A stretch of DNA of 64,000 nucleotides, from assembly GCF_000498395.2 (NCBI RefSeq), contig NZ_CP010979.1:1178001-1242000 (forward strand), given 5' to 3'. The DNA comes from Pseudomonas putida S13.1.2 (GTDB taxonomy: Bacteria; Pseudomonadota; Gammaproteobacteria; Pseudomonadales; Pseudomonadaceae). Positions 54,428 through 63,663 of the stretch are shown in pieces; the first letter of the stretch is position 1; every line of letters starts with the position of its first letter. A model generated the notes under the pieces. That model ran no database searches and was not told the origin of the DNA. It was given only the letters and a program-made list of their open reading frames with translations. The translations under genes and the position numbers were made by a program.

Positions 54428-55180
54428 TCAGTTGTAGATATCGAAAGCAAAGTACTTGCTGGCGATCTTCTGGTACGTGCCGTTGGCCACGATCTGTTGC
54501 AGCGCGGTGTTCAGGCGCTGGCGCAGGGCTTCGTCGTCCTTGCGCACGGCGATGGCGGCATCGGCCTTGGTGTCGGCCACGTCGCCGAGGATCTTGCAGC
54601 AGTCCCCGCCGTTTTTGGTCATCCATTCGTGCAGCGGGAATTTATCGGCAATTACCCCGTCCAGGCGCCCGGCGGCCAGGTCGGCGTTGGCTTCATCCAT
54701 GGTCGGGTACAGCTTCACATCGGCCCCGGCTTTGCCATACACGTCTTCGGCGTAGATAGCCTGGGTGGACGACGACTGGGCACCGACGGTGTAGCCGACG
54801 AAGTCGGTCTGGGCGCTGTCGATCTTGCTGTCCTTGGCGACTGCGACGGTCAGCGGGGTGCGGTAGTAGTGGTCGGTGAAGGCGATTTTCTTGCGCCGCT
54901 CTTCGGTATTGATCATCGACGCGACGATGGCGTCGTACTTGCGCGCCATCAGGGCGGGGATGATGCCTTCCCAGTCCTGGGCCACCAGCGTGCACTCGAC
55001 TTTCATATGTTCGCACAGGGCATGGGTGATGTCGATATCGAAGCCGTGCAGCTTGTTATCGGCGTCTACATAGTTGAAGGGCGGGTAGGCGCCCTCGGTG
55101 GCGAAGCGCAGGGTTTCGGCACTGGCGGCGCCCGTCAGCAGCAGGGCACACGCACCCACCAAGGCCATGGTCTTGTTCAT
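54428..55180 (-). CDS. Amino-acid ABC transporter substrate-binding protein
   Basis: The 250-residue protein has a signal peptide (KTMALVGACALLLTGAASA) and the family-3 fold: LRFATEGAYPPFNYVDADNK, then ALMARKYDAIVASMINTEER and AVAKDSKID, typical of lysine/arginine/ornithine-binding proteins. It is the periplasmic receptor of the importer. A GAGG ribosome site precedes ATG 55180, which lies 22 bases after the RpiR gene. Confidence 0.92.
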   Translation of the reverse strand: MNKTMALVGACALLLTGAASAETLRFATEGAYPPFNYVDADNKLHGFDIDITHALCEHMKVECTLVAQDWEGIIPALMARKYDAIVASMINTEERRKKIAFTDHYYRTPLTVAVAKDSKIDSAQTDFVGYTVGAQSSSTQAIYAEDVYGKAGADVKLYPTMDEANADLAAGRLDGVIADKFPLHEWMTKNGGDCCKILGDVADTKADAAIAVRKDDEALRQRLNTALQQIVANGTYQKIASKYFAFDIYN

Positions 55181-55202
55181 CTCGCACCTCATTGCACTCT
55201 TG

Positions 55203-56075
55203 CTATTGTTGTTTGCCCGTCGGCCACGAGGTGTAGCCGACGAACTCGTTATGTAGAGCGGCAGTCGCTTCCAAGCGTTTTTCCACATCAGGCCCGAGTT
55301 TTTTGCAAACCTCGTTGACCATCAGGTGCACCCACGACAGCATCGTCGAGGTGGATTCCCAGAACAGATTGAACTCGGTGGGTATGCGGAACACCTCGTC
55401 GGCGTTGGCATCGGCCCAGTCGCAAAAGGTGTCGGTCACCAGGGTGACCGCAATGCCTGCCTCACGTGCCTTCTGGCACAGCAGCAGGGCGTGACGCGAA
55501 TAACGGCGCGCCTCGAACACCACCAGGGCGCTGTCTTCGGCGCGGCCCAGCAGCACGTCACCGAAGTGCCCGGCACTGATATCGACCAGTTGCACGCCAT
55601 CGCGCAGGTACTGCAGCAGGTGGCTCATGCACATGGCGATGCCGCGCTCGGTCTGGAAACCGGCGATGAATACCCGCGGCTTGCTCGCCAGGCGTTGCGC
55701 TACGCTGTGCCAGATTGGGCTTTGGCGGTATTCGTGGACGCGCATCAAGGCCGCGATTTCCAGCTCCAGGCTGCCGGCGTTGTCACTGGCGTCCTGGTTC
55801 TGGCGGTAATCCTGCAATCGGTCGCCCACCAGCCACGGGCCGTCGCCCAGGTCGTTCTGCAGGTCTTGCTTAAGCGCCTTGAGGTGGGCATAACCCAGTG
55901 AGCGGCAGAAGCGCCCGACGCTGGATTCGCTGACGTCCAGCTTGGCGGCGATGCTGGCCGAGGTCTGGAACGGCAGTTCGTGCAGGTTGGCGAGCATGTA
56001 GGTGGCGATCTTGCGGCCCGAGGCAGCGGCCCCTTCGAGGCTGTTTTCCAGGCGTTGCTTGATCGGTTGGCTCAT
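55203..56075 (-). CDS. RpiR-family transcriptional regulator of the D-lysine cluster
   Basis: The 290-residue regulator has the RpiR helix-turn-helix (about residues 5-75: KIATYMLANLHELPFQTSAS, then KLDVSESSVGRFCRSLGYAH) and a SIS-like domain (RVFIAGFQTERGIAMCMSHL). RpiR regulators sense sugar phosphates, but amino-acid types also occur. Start 56075 follows GGAG. It is divergent from dpkA with 142 bases between, which hold nested TGTCA/TGACA repeats. Confidence 0.88.
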   Translation of the reverse strand: MSQPIKQRLENSLEGAAASGRKIATYMLANLHELPFQTSASIAAKLDVSESSVGRFCRSLGYAHLKALKQDLQNDLGDGPWLVGDRLQDYRQNQDASDNAGSLELEIAALMRVHEYRQSPIWHSVAQRLASKPRVFIAGFQTERGIAMCMSHLLQYLRDGVQLVDISAGHFGDVLLGRAEDSALVVFEARRYSRHALLLCQKAREAGIAVTLVTDTFCDWADANADEVFRIPTEFNLFWESTSTMLSWVHLMVNEVCKKLGPDVEKRLEATAALHNEFVGYTSWPTGKQQ

Positions 56076-56120
56076 GCTGCGGCTCCAAGGGTAAGGCTTG
56101 GGAAGAAAATGAATGTTTTC

Positions 56121-56154
56121 TGTCATCAAGTCAATATTTGACAGATTGCTGTCA
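56121..56154. promoter_or_regulatory. Nested TGTCA/TGACA inverted repeats between rpiR and dpkA
   Basis: TGTCA (56121-56125), GTCAATATTTGAC (56130-56142) and TGACAGATTGCTGTCA (56139-56154) overlap. They form three dyads in the divergent promoter region and are good candidates for the RpiR binding site. Confidence 0.55.
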
Positions 56155-56217
56155 CATGCAGGAAAGTTTTTGTCGTTGCAACGCTGTAGCCATTCCAATT
56201 CCAACAAGGAGCTTCAG

Positions 56218-57243
56218 ATGTCCGCACCCTCCACCAGCACCGTCGTGCGTATGCCTTTTACCGAGCTGCAGGGTCTGTTGCAGGCCATTTTTCAGCGCCA
56301 TGACTGCAGCGAGAGCGTGGCCCGGGTGCTGGCTTACAACTGCGCCAGTGCCCAGCGCGATGGTGCTCACAGTCACGGCGTATTCCGTATGCCTGGCTAC
56401 GTCTCGACGTTGGCCAGCGGTTGGGTCGATGGCCAGGCCACGCCGAAGGTCAGCGACGTAGCGGCCGGTTATGTACGTGTCGATGCAGCGGGCGGCTTTG
56501 CCCAGCCGGCGTTGGCAGCGGCCCGTGAGCTGTTGGTAGCCAAAGCGCGCAACGCGGGTATTGCCGTGCTGGCGATCCATAACTCGCACCACTTCGCCGC
56601 GCTGTGGCCGGATGTCGAACCGTTCGCGGAAGAGGGCCTGGTGGCCCTGAGCGTGGTCAACAGCATGACCTGCGTGGTGCCGCATGGCGCACGCAAGCCC
56701 CTGTTCGGTACCAACCCCATCGCTTTTGCGGCGCCATGTGCCGAACACGATCCGATCGTCTTCGACATGGCCACCAGCGCCATGGCCCACGGTGACGTGC
56801 AGATTGCCGCGCGTGCCGGCCAGCAACTGCCGGAAGGCATGGGCGTGGACGCCAATGGCGCACCGACCACCGACCCCTTGGCCATTCTCGAAGGCGGCGC
56901 CTTGCTGCCGTTTGGCGGGCACAAGGGTTCGGCGTTGTCGATGATGGTCGAATTGCTGGCGGCGGCGCTGACCGGGGGTAATTTCTCCTGGGAATTCGAC
57001 TGGTCGGGCCACCCGGGGGCGAAGACACCCTGGACCGGGCAGCTGATTATCGTCATCGACCCCGGCAAGGCAGAAGGCGAGCAATTTGCCCAGCGCAGCC
57101 GCGAACTGGTGGAGCAGATGCAAGCGGTGGGTCTGACGCGCATGCCGGGTGAGCGGCGCTATCGTGAGCGCGAGGTGGCCGAGGAGGAGGGCGTGGCATT
57201 GACCGAGCAGGAGTTGCAGGGCTTGAAAGCGCTGCTTGCCTGA
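56218..57243 (+). CDS. dpkA: Delta-1-piperideine-2-carboxylate reductase (Ldh family)
   Basis: DpkA reduces 1-piperideine-2-carboxylate to L-pipecolate with NADPH in D-lysine degradation. The 341-residue protein belongs to the malate/L-lactate dehydrogenase family: SHGVFRMPGYVSTLASGWVD, NSHHFAALWPDVEPFAEEG and MTCVVPHGARKPLFGTNP, with the DPLAILEGGALLPFGGHKGS segment. AAGGAG precedes ATG 56218. A related activity on 1-pyrroline-2-carboxylate is also known. The neighbours support the lysine role. Confidence 0.87.
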   Translation: MSAPSTSTVVRMPFTELQGLLQAIFQRHDCSESVARVLAYNCASAQRDGAHSHGVFRMPGYVSTLASGWVDGQATPKVSDVAAGYVRVDAAGGFAQPALAAARELLVAKARNAGIAVLAIHNSHHFAALWPDVEPFAEEGLVALSVVNSMTCVVPHGARKPLFGTNPIAFAAPCAEHDPIVFDMATSAMAHGDVQIAARAGQQLPEGMGVDANGAPTTDPLAILEGGALLPFGGHKGSALSMMVELLAAALTGGNFSWEFDWSGHPGAKTPWTGQLIIVIDPGKAEGEQFAQRSRELVEQMQAVGLTRMPGERRYREREVAEEEGVALTEQELQGLKALLA

Positions 57244-57246
57244 CCC

Positions 57247-57338
57247 GGCCTATCGCCGGCAAGCCAGCTCCCACAGGTACATCACCAACCTCAAGGCCTG
57301 TGGTGTACCTGTGGGAGCTGGCTTGCCGGCGATGAGGG
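57247..57338. repeat. Paired REP (CGCCGGCAAGCCAGCTCCC type)
   Basis: Units 57247-57280 and 57305-57338 lie between dpkA and the aminotransferase on the same strand. Confidence 0.85.
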
Positions 57339-57476
57339 CATCGCTGTCAGCACCAATCTCCAGCCATGCAATGTTGCATAGACAACCTTGCACAATAGTG
57401 GATGTTCCTGAGCCCACACACCGGGTATGCTCAGGTCTGCCTTTTCGAACTGTCCTGATCCAAGGAGCTGCACGCT

Positions 57477-58673
57477 GTGTTCAAACATGTCGATGCCTAT
57501 GCCGGCGACCCGATCCTCTCGCTGATGGAAACCTTCAAGGCCGACCCGCGCGCCGACAAGGTCAACCTGAGTATCGGCCTGTATTACGATGAGGCTGGTG
57601 TAGTGCCGCAACTGGCGGCTGTGGATGCGGTGGAAAAACGCATGGCCGGCCAGGACCACGAGGCGTCTCTTTACCTGCCGATGGAAGGCCTGGCCAGCTA
57701 CCGCCAGGCCATCCAGGCGCTGCTGTTCGGTGCCGATCACCCGGCCGTGACCGGCGGTCGCGTGGCCACTGTGCAGACCGTGGGTGGCTCCGGCGCCCTG
57801 AAAGTCGGTGCCGACTTCCTCAAGCGCTACTTCCCGCAGTCCGAAGTCTGGGTGAGCAACCCGACCTGGGACAACCACCGCGCCATCTTCGAAGGTGCCG
57901 GCTTCAAGGTAAACACCTACCCGTACTTCGACCAGGCCTCCCGTGGCGTGGACTTTGACGGCATGCTGGCCACCTTGCAGACCCTGCCGGCCAACAGCGT
58001 GGTACTGCTGCACCCTTGCTGCCACAACCCCACCGGTGCCGACCTTACGCAAAACCAGTGGCAACAAGTGGTCGAAGTGGTCAAGGCACGCCAGCTGATC
58101 CCGTTCCTCGACATCGCCTACCAAGGCTTCGCCGAAGGCCTGGTGGAAGACGCCTACGCCATCCGCGAAATGGCCCGCGCCGGCGTGCCGTGCCTGGTCA
58201 GCAACTCGTTCTCGAAAATCTTCTCGCTGTACGGCGAGCGGGTAGGCGGCCTGTCGGTGGTCTGCGACGACCAAGCCACTGCCCAGAGCGTGCTTGGCCA
58301 GCTGAAGGCTACCGTGCGCCGCAACTACTCCAGCCCGCCCAACTTCGGCGCCCAGCTGGTGGCAGGCGTGCTGAGCGATGCGGCCCTCAATGCCCAGTGG
58401 GCCGAAGAAGTTGAAGTGATGCGCAAGCGTATCCTCGACATGCGCCAGGCGCTGGTCGATTCCTTGGCCGTGCTGCTGCCAGGCCAGGACTTCCAGTTCT
58501 TCCTGCGCCAGCGTGGCATGTTCAGCTACACCGGCTTCAGCGTCGAGCAAGTGCGCCGCCTGCGTGACGAGTTCGGCGTGTACCTGATCGACAGTGGCCG
58601 CGTGTGCATGTCCGGCCTGCGCCCGGCCAACCTGCAACGGGTTGCCGAAGCGTTCGCTGCTGTTCAGAAATAA
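57477..58673 (+). CDS. Aspartate/aromatic-type aminotransferase (AmaC-like)
   Basis: The 398-residue PLP enzyme belongs to aminotransferase class I, tyrB/aspC group: [19 protein letters not shown], the motif [17 protein letters not shown], and the PLP lysine in [16 protein letters not shown]. The start is GTG 57477 behind AAGGAG. Placed after dpkA it corresponds to amaC, described in P. putida D-lysine metabolism as a D-lysine aminotransferase; family members more often act on aromatic amino acids, so that role is by context. Confidence 0.9.
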   Translation: MFKHVDAYAGDPILSLMETFKADPRADKVNLSIGLYYDEAGVVPQLAAVDAVEKRMAGQDHEASLYLPMEGLASYRQAIQALLFGADHPAVTGGRVATVQTVGGSGALKVGADFLKRYFPQSEVWVSNPTWDNHRAIFEGAGFKVNTYPYFDQASRGVDFDGMLATLQTLPANSVVLLHPCCHNPTGADLTQNQWQQVVEVVKARQLIPFLDIAYQGFAEGLVEDAYAIREMARAGVPCLVSNSFSKIFSLYGERVGGLSVVCDDQATAQSVLGQLKATVRRNYSSPPNFGAQLVAGVLSDAALNAQWAEEVEVMRKRILDMRQALVDSLAVLLPGQDFQFFLRQRGMFSYTGFSVEQVRRLRDEFGVYLIDSGRVCMSGLRPANLQRVAEAFAAVQK

Positions 58674-58683
58674 CGCAAGATAC

Positions 58684-58727
58684 GGGCCGTATTGCGGCCC
58701 ATCCGAGGGGCGCATTGCGCCCCTTTC
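58684..58727. terminator. Two stacked terminator hairpins
   Basis: GGGCCGTATTGCGGCCC (58684-58700) and AGGGGCGCATTGCGCCCC with TTT (58706-58727) follow the aminotransferase stop. The second is a standard rho-independent terminator. Confidence 0.75.
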
Positions 58728-58898
58728 TCTACATGAATTGCTCCCGCCCCCCTTTGCACCTCCCCGTATAGGTAAATATCGCCGCCCTCGAACAGGTTTG
58801 CCTGATCAAGAACACCTGATATTTCTGCCAGTTGTGCCCTGAGGCTGATCTGCCAATACTGGCGCAGTGGTAAATGAATTCAGGCGCGAGGGCGAAGG

Positions 58899-59840
58899 GT
58901 GAAACTATTTTATTGCGCAGAAAAAGTTCACACCCTAAAGTCGGAAGGTAGTGTTCGGCAGGTCATTCGACACGATAGGGATGTGCTTATAGAACGGGGT
59001 GCTGTTACCCACATGGCGTGGGGGGATAAGCAGGCTTCAGTACTTGGGGCGATGGGGCCGGTAGGGGTTCATGGAAAAAGCTACGGCGTCTACGGCGTAC
59101 ATGAGGAATCTGCTGAATTGGCAAGTGTGATCGGCTTTTCAGGGTATTACTTCGATGCACTGTCTACATACTATCTGCTCGGTAACGGTTATCGTAGCTA
59201 CAGCCCCGGTATGATGCGTTTTTTGTCACCCGATAGTCTTAGCCCCTTTAGCCGAGGTGGCCTGAATGCGTATGGGTACTGTGCCGGAGACCCGTTAAAC
59301 CGAGTTGATCCGGATGGGAGATTCTGGGAATCGGCGTTGACGCTCAAGCGAGTAAAAATCAAGGTTAAAGATAGTTCTCCTGGTGTGCGGAGATTTATGA
59401 AAGCCAGGACAGGTAAGGAGAGGCCGAATATACAAATTGCAGATTTTACTGCAGCGTTCAAGGATACATTTGATGCTACGCTTTCACGTGAACTAGATTT
59501 TGACGAAATGACTCGCGTTGGGGGCATTCCGGAAGTTAAGCCGATGGTTTTGTATCGGTCTATGAAAAACGCTAAGCGCGCCTATATGGCGCTTGCTGTG
59601 AATGAAATGGAGATTGATTCGAGAGGGATGTTTCCGCAGCATGAAAGCCAAGTTATACGGATGGTGGAGAGGTTACGTGATGTCCGAGACGTTAGCATTT
59701 CATTCCAGGAGCATGATCGAGGATTTCAGCGCGCTCACGCAAAAAATATGACGGAAATTGATGGTTGGCTGGAGGGTATGAGAAAGGAGCGAGATGCGAG
59801 CGCCATTCAGTTAGCTGAGCGGCTTAGGCGTCAGGAGTAA
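58899..59840 (+). CDS. Orphan Rhs-core protein with unknown C-terminal domain
   Basis: The 313-residue protein has a short Rhs-repeat-associated core (residues about 20-142: GFSGYYFDALSTYYLLGNGY, SPGMMRFLSPDSLSPFSRGG, LNAYGYCAGDPLNRVDPDG), followed by a unique basic C-terminal domain of about 170 residues (KRVKIKVKDSSPGVRRFM onward). Orphan Rhs proteins of this size occur in P. putida and can be toxins, but no partner, VgrG or immunity gene is adjacent. The start is GTG 58899 with GAGGG six bases upstream. Composition is more AT-rich than the neighbours, suggesting transfer. Confidence 0.75.
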   Translation: MKLFYCAEKVHTLKSEGSVRQVIRHDRDVLIERGAVTHMAWGDKQASVLGAMGPVGVHGKSYGVYGVHEESAELASVIGFSGYYFDALSTYYLLGNGYRSYSPGMMRFLSPDSLSPFSRGGLNAYGYCAGDPLNRVDPDGRFWESALTLKRVKIKVKDSSPGVRRFMKARTGKERPNIQIADFTAAFKDTFDATLSRELDFDEMTRVGGIPEVKPMVLYRSMKNAKRAYMALAVNEMEIDSRGMFPQHESQVIRMVERLRDVRDVSISFQEHDRGFQRAHAKNMTEIDGWLEGMRKERDASAIQLAERLRRQE

Positions 59841-60065
59841 CTTTTAAACGTTATGAGCGCCACTGCAAATGGGACAGGCATTTCGTCCCGATGGCTCGTC
59901 GGTGCCACCCTTGTCATGACAAGTGCAACCGCCCCTCGGAAAAGGGCTTCGCAAGTGCAACCTTTCGGTGCACAATCGCGCCCCTCTTTTCCGGTTGAGT
60001 TGGGCGAAGGCACTGTTTCGCCATTCTCAGCCTGTTGCAGTCTTGCGAGTGGAGCTTCACCCGGA

Positions 60066-61346
60066 ATGAATGAGCAGGCCCCAAGCGTTGAACAACGCTT
60101 TGCAGAATCGACCCCCGCCACCCTCGGCAGCTGGGCGCGTCACGACACCACCTGGATGCTGGGCCTGTTCGGCACAGCCATTGGCGCCGGAACCCTGTTC
60201 CTGCCGATCAACGCCGGCCTTGGCGGTTTCTGGCCGCTGCTGATCCTGGCTGTACTGGCCTTCCCAATGACCTACTTCGCCCACCGCGGGTTGACCCGCT
60301 TCGTGCTCTCCGGGCGCAATGGTGGCGACATCACCGAAGTGGTCAAAGAGCACTTCGGCAGCAACGCCGGTGCCGCGATCACCGTGCTGTACTTCTTCGC
60401 GATCTTCCCCATCCTGCTTATCTATAGCGTGGCGCTGACCAACACCGTGTCCAGCTTCATGGAGCACCAGCTGCACATGGCGCCGCCACCGCGGGCCATC
60501 CTGTCGTTTGTGCTGATCCTCGGCCTGCTGGCCATCGTGCGCTGCGGCGAGCAGGCCACGGTCAAGGTCATGAGCCTGCTGGTGTACCCGTTCATCGTCG
60601 CCCTGGCGCTGCTGGGCCTGTACCTGGTGCCACACTGGACCGGTGGCATCCTCGACAGCGCCACACAGGTGCCGCCGGCCTCGGCCTTCCTGCATACCCT
60701 GTGGCTGGCTATTCCGGTGATGGTGTTCTCGTTCAACCACTCGCCGATCATTTCGGCCTTCGCCGTCGACCAGAAGCGCCGCTACGGCGAGCATGCTGAC
60801 GAGCGCAGCGGCCAGATCCTGCGCCGCGCCCACCTGCTGATGGTGGTGATGGTGCTGTTCTTCGTGTTCAGTTGCGTGCTCACCCTGAGCAGCGCCCAAC
60901 TGGCCGAAGCCAAGGCACAGAACCTGTCGATCCTGTCGTACCTGGCCAACCACTTCAGCAACCCGACCATCGCGTTCGCTGCGCCGCTGATCGCCTTCGT
61001 GGCCATCGCCAAGTCGTTCCTGGGCCATTACATCGGTGCTAGCGAAGGCCTGAAAGGTATTATCGCCAAGACCGGTGCACGACCGGGTGCCAAGACCCTG
61101 GACCGCGTTGTAGCCGCGTTGATGCTGGTGGTGTGCTGGATCGTTGCCACCCTCAACCCGAGCATCCTCGGCATGATCGAATCGCTTGGCGGCCCGATCC
61201 TTGCGGTGCTGCTGTTCCTGATGCCGATGTACGCCATCCACCGTGTACCGTCGATGCGCAAGTACAGCGGTGCAGCCTCCAACGTGTTCGTTGTAGTGGT
61301 CGGCCTGGTTGCGTTGACCTCGGTGGTGTACGGCCTGCTGGGCTGA
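60066..61346 (+). CDS. HAAAP-family serine/threonine-type transporter
   Basis: The 426-residue protein has about eleven membrane segments and the hydroxy/aromatic amino acid permease pattern: WMLGLFGTAIGAGTLFLPIN, and later FSFNHSPIISAFAVDQKRRY and AIAKSFLGHYIGASEGLKGI, as in SdaC/TdcC. It likely imports serine or threonine with protons or sodium. The frame runs open back to 59853 but ATG 60066 matches the family N-terminus. A good terminator follows. Confidence 0.88.
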   Translation: MNEQAPSVEQRFAESTPATLGSWARHDTTWMLGLFGTAIGAGTLFLPINAGLGGFWPLLILAVLAFPMTYFAHRGLTRFVLSGRNGGDITEVVKEHFGSNAGAAITVLYFFAIFPILLIYSVALTNTVSSFMEHQLHMAPPPRAILSFVLILGLLAIVRCGEQATVKVMSLLVYPFIVALALLGLYLVPHWTGGILDSATQVPPASAFLHTLWLAIPVMVFSFNHSPIISAFAVDQKRRYGEHADERSGQILRRAHLLMVVMVLFFVFSCVLTLSSAQLAEAKAQNLSILSYLANHFSNPTIAFAAPLIAFVAIAKSFLGHYIGASEGLKGIIAKTGARPGAKTLDRVVAALMLVVCWIVATLNPSILGMIESLGGPILAVLLFLMPMYAIHRVPSMRKYSGAASNVFVVVVGLVALTSVVYGLLG

Positions 61347-61366
61347 TTCGCTGCCTGAAATAAAGA

Positions 61367-61403
61367 ATGCCCGGGTCGCTTGTCGCAACCTGGGCATTTT
61401 TTT
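61367..61403. terminator. Rho-independent terminator
   Basis: ATGCCCGGGT region pairs with ACCTGGGCAT (one mismatch) followed by seven T's, after the transporter stop. Confidence 0.85.
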
Positions 61404-61513
61404 GTCCACAAAAATTGTCCGGCAATAGAACAATTTCACCTGCCCCCATAGGCACCCGGCCGCCTTCATGCTTAACTCAGTGTCCTTTTCAAACCCAGCA
61501 TAAGGATTTCGTC

Positions 61514-62014
61514 ATGGCTCAAGTGACTCTCAAAGGCGGCCCGGTTCAGGTCAACGGCGAACTGCCGAAAATCGGCGCCCAGGCTCCGGCATTCTCCCTG
61601 GTCGGTGAAGGCCTGGCTGACAAGTCGCTGAAGGACTACGCCGGCAAGCGCAAGGTGCTGAACATCTTCCCAAGCGTTGACACCCCAACCTGCGCCACCT
61701 CCGTGCGCAAGTTCAACGCCCAGGCCAACGATGTGGCCAACACCGTGGTGCTGTGCATCTCCGCCGACCTGCCGTTTGCCCAAGCACGCTTCTGCGGTGC
61801 CGAAGGCCTGGAAAACGTGAAGAACCTGTCGACCCTGCGTGGCCGCGAGTTCCTCGAAAACTACGGCGTCGCCATCGCCGACGGCCCGCTGGCCGGCCTG
61901 GCTGCCCGCGCCGTGGTGGTGCTGGATGAAAACGACAACGTGCTGCACAGCGAGCTGGTTGGCGAAATCGCTGACGAGCCGAACTACGATGCAGCGCTGG
62001 CAGTACTGAAGTAA
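61514..62014 (+). CDS. tpx: Thiol peroxidase (peroxiredoxin)
   Basis: Tpx reduces hydrogen and alkyl peroxides via two cysteines. The 166-residue protein has the typical [15 protein letters not shown] (peroxidatic Cys60) and the resolving cysteine in ARFCGAEGL (Cys94). The length is the normal 160-170. ATG 61514 follows AAGGA; the frame open upstream to 61367 is non-coding. It stands between two terminators. Confidence 0.96.
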   Translation: MAQVTLKGGPVQVNGELPKIGAQAPAFSLVGEGLADKSLKDYAGKRKVLNIFPSVDTPTCATSVRKFNAQANDVANTVVLCISADLPFAQARFCGAEGLENVKNLSTLRGREFLENYGVAIADGPLAGLAARAVVVLDENDNVLHSELVGEIADEPNYDAALAVLK

Positions 62015-62046
62015 GGGTTGTGGGGCAGGGCGGCTGAGTCCTGTGT

Positions 62047-62143
62047 TGGCCTCTTCGCGGGTGAACCCGCTCCCACAGGTAAAGCACAGCTTTTGAAATC
62101 TGTGCGGTACCTGTGGGAGCGGGTTCACCCGCGAAAGGGCCAG
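62047..62143. repeat. Paired REP element
   Basis: Units 62047-62080 and 62109-62143 (CCTCTTCGCGGGTGAACCCG type) follow the tpx stop. Confidence 0.85.
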
Positions 62144-62194
62144 CTCAAGCAACCGAAACCTTTCAGCCCGCCACCGCTCCAAGCAACACCCTGT

Positions 62195-62226
62195 AACGGC
62201 CCGGAACGCTTTCCGGGCCGTTTTCA
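62195..62226. terminator. Rho-independent terminator after tpx
   Basis: AACGGCCCGGAA and TTCCGGGCCGTT form a 12-bp perfect stem with a 4-base loop, and T's follow. It works on both strands by symmetry. Confidence 0.8.
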
Positions 62227-62355
62227 TTTAAAGTTCAGCGTCTTGGCAACGTCAGCCAAAGGTAAACCTCTGGTAAAGGCCCTTTGCTAAAACGATGCCA
62301 TTGCTTATCGTTCACCCTCCCCAAGCCGCCATTCCGAACAAGGTTCGTTCAACCC

Positions 62356-63663
62356 ATGCAAGTGTCCAATTCCCGTTCCCCCCGTCGCTGGCTCGTCGGC
62401 CTGCTGATCCTGCTGCTGGTGGCTGCACTGGCCTGGTGGCTGTGGCCTGCAGCAACGCCTGCGCATAAAGAAGCCGGCGGCGGGCGCGGCGGCAAGGGCA
62501 TGGGCATGATGGGCGGCCGCCCGGGCTTCGGCGGCTCCAGCGAAGCGGTGCCGGTGCGCGTCGAACCGGTACGCGTGGGCGACTTCCCCCTGTATTACAA
62601 GGCCCTGGGCACGGTCACCGCCACCAACACGGTCAATGTTCGCAGCCGCGTCGCTGGCGAACTGGTAAAGATTCACTTCAAGGAAGGCCAGCAGGTCAAG
62701 GCCGGCGACCTGCTCGCCGAAATCGACCCACGCTCGTACCGTATCGCCTTGCAGCAGGCTGAAGGTACGCTGGCGCAAAACCAGGCGCAGCTGAAAAACG
62801 CCCAGGTGGATGTAGCCCGCTATAAAGGGCTCTACGCCGAAGACAGTATTGCCAAGCAAACCCTCGATACCGCCGAAGCGCAGGTGGCGCAGTTCCAGGG
62901 TCTGGTCAAGACCAACCAGGCACAGGTCAACGACGCCCGCCTGAACCTCGACTTCACCCAGATCCGTGCGCCGATCAACGGCCGCGTGGGCCTGCGCCAG
63001 CTCGACCTGGGCAACCTCGTTGCCGCCAACGACACCACGGCACTGGTGGTGATTACCCAGACCGAGCCGATCAACGTCGCCTTCACCCTGCCGGAGACCG
63101 AACTGAGCACCGTGCTGGAACGCTACCGCAGCGGCGCCAGCCTGCCGGTCGAGGCATGGGACCGCAGTGACAGCAAGCTGCAGTCCACCGGCGTGCTGGG
63201 CAGTATCGACAACCAGATCGACACCACCACCGGTACGCTCAAGTTCAAGGGCCGCTTCGAGAACAAGGACCTGGCCCTGTTCCCCAACCAGTTTGTCAAC
63301 GTGCGCCTGCTGGCCGATACCCTCAAGCAGGTGGTCATGGCCCCGGCAGCGGCCATCCAGTTTGGCAATGACGGTACCTTTGCCTATGTGGTTAACGCCG
63401 AAAACACGGTGAACGTTCGCAAGCTCAAGGTTGGCGCCAGCGATGGCGAGAACAGCGTCATCCTCGAAGGCCTGAAGGCCGGGGACCGCCTGGTGCTGGA
63501 AGGCACCGACCGCCTGCGCGAAGGCACCAAGGTGGAAGTGGTCGAAGACAGCTCGCAAGTGCCGACCACGCCTGGCCAGCACCTGCAAGGGCAGGACGCC
63601 AAGGGGGCGGCGCACACCGGTGAAGCACAACCTGGCAACGCAGCGGGCAAGGCGGGCGCATGA
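62356..63663 (+). CDS. mdtA: RND efflux periplasmic adaptor (MdtA-like)
   Basis: The 435-residue protein is a membrane-fusion adaptor: one N-terminal membrane helix ([19 protein letters not shown]), a Gly-rich linker ([19 protein letters not shown]), then lipoyl and hairpin segments ([20 protein letters not shown], then [20 protein letters not shown]) and the beta-barrel domain. It links the RND pump to an outer-membrane channel. ATG 62356 is preferred. It overlaps the pump gene by 4 bases. Confidence 0.92.
   Translation: MQVSNSRSPRRWLVGLLILLLVAALAWWLWPAATPAHKEAGGGRGGKGMGMMGGRPGFGGSSEAVPVRVEPVRVGDFPLYYKALGTVTATNTVNVRSRVAGELVKIHFKEGQQVKAGDLLAEIDPRSYRIALQQAEGTLAQNQAQLKNAQVDVARYKGLYAEDSIAKQTLDTAEAQVAQFQGLVKTNQAQVNDARLNLDFTQIRAPINGRVGLRQLDLGNLVAANDTTALVVITQTEPINVAFTLPETELSTVLERYRSGASLPVEAWDRSDSKLQSTGVLGSIDNQIDTTTGTLKFKGRFENKDLALFPNQFVNVRLLADTLKQVVMAPAAAIQFGNDGTFAYVVNAENTVNVRKLKVGASDGENSVILEGLKAGDRLVLEGTDRLREGTKVEVVEDSSQVPTTPGQHLQGQDAKGAAHTGEAQPGNAAGKAGA

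Noticed and set aside
57291..58715. Long minus-strand frame opposite the aminotransferase
   Set aside because: The plus strand encodes a complete PLP enzyme with NSFSK and other motifs. The minus frame has no recognisable domain.
59853..60065. N-terminal extension of the serine-type transporter
   Set aside because: The extra residues are low-complexity and unlike the family. The stretch looks like promoter sequence.
60057..61469. Long minus-strand frame opposite the serine-type transporter
   Set aside because: The product is His/Gln/Arg-rich shadow sequence. The plus frame has transporter helices.
1121..62143. Repeated palindromic sequences as a CRISPR array
   Set aside because: Copies are scattered, inverted in pairs and lie between genes without regular spacers. 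They are REP elements.
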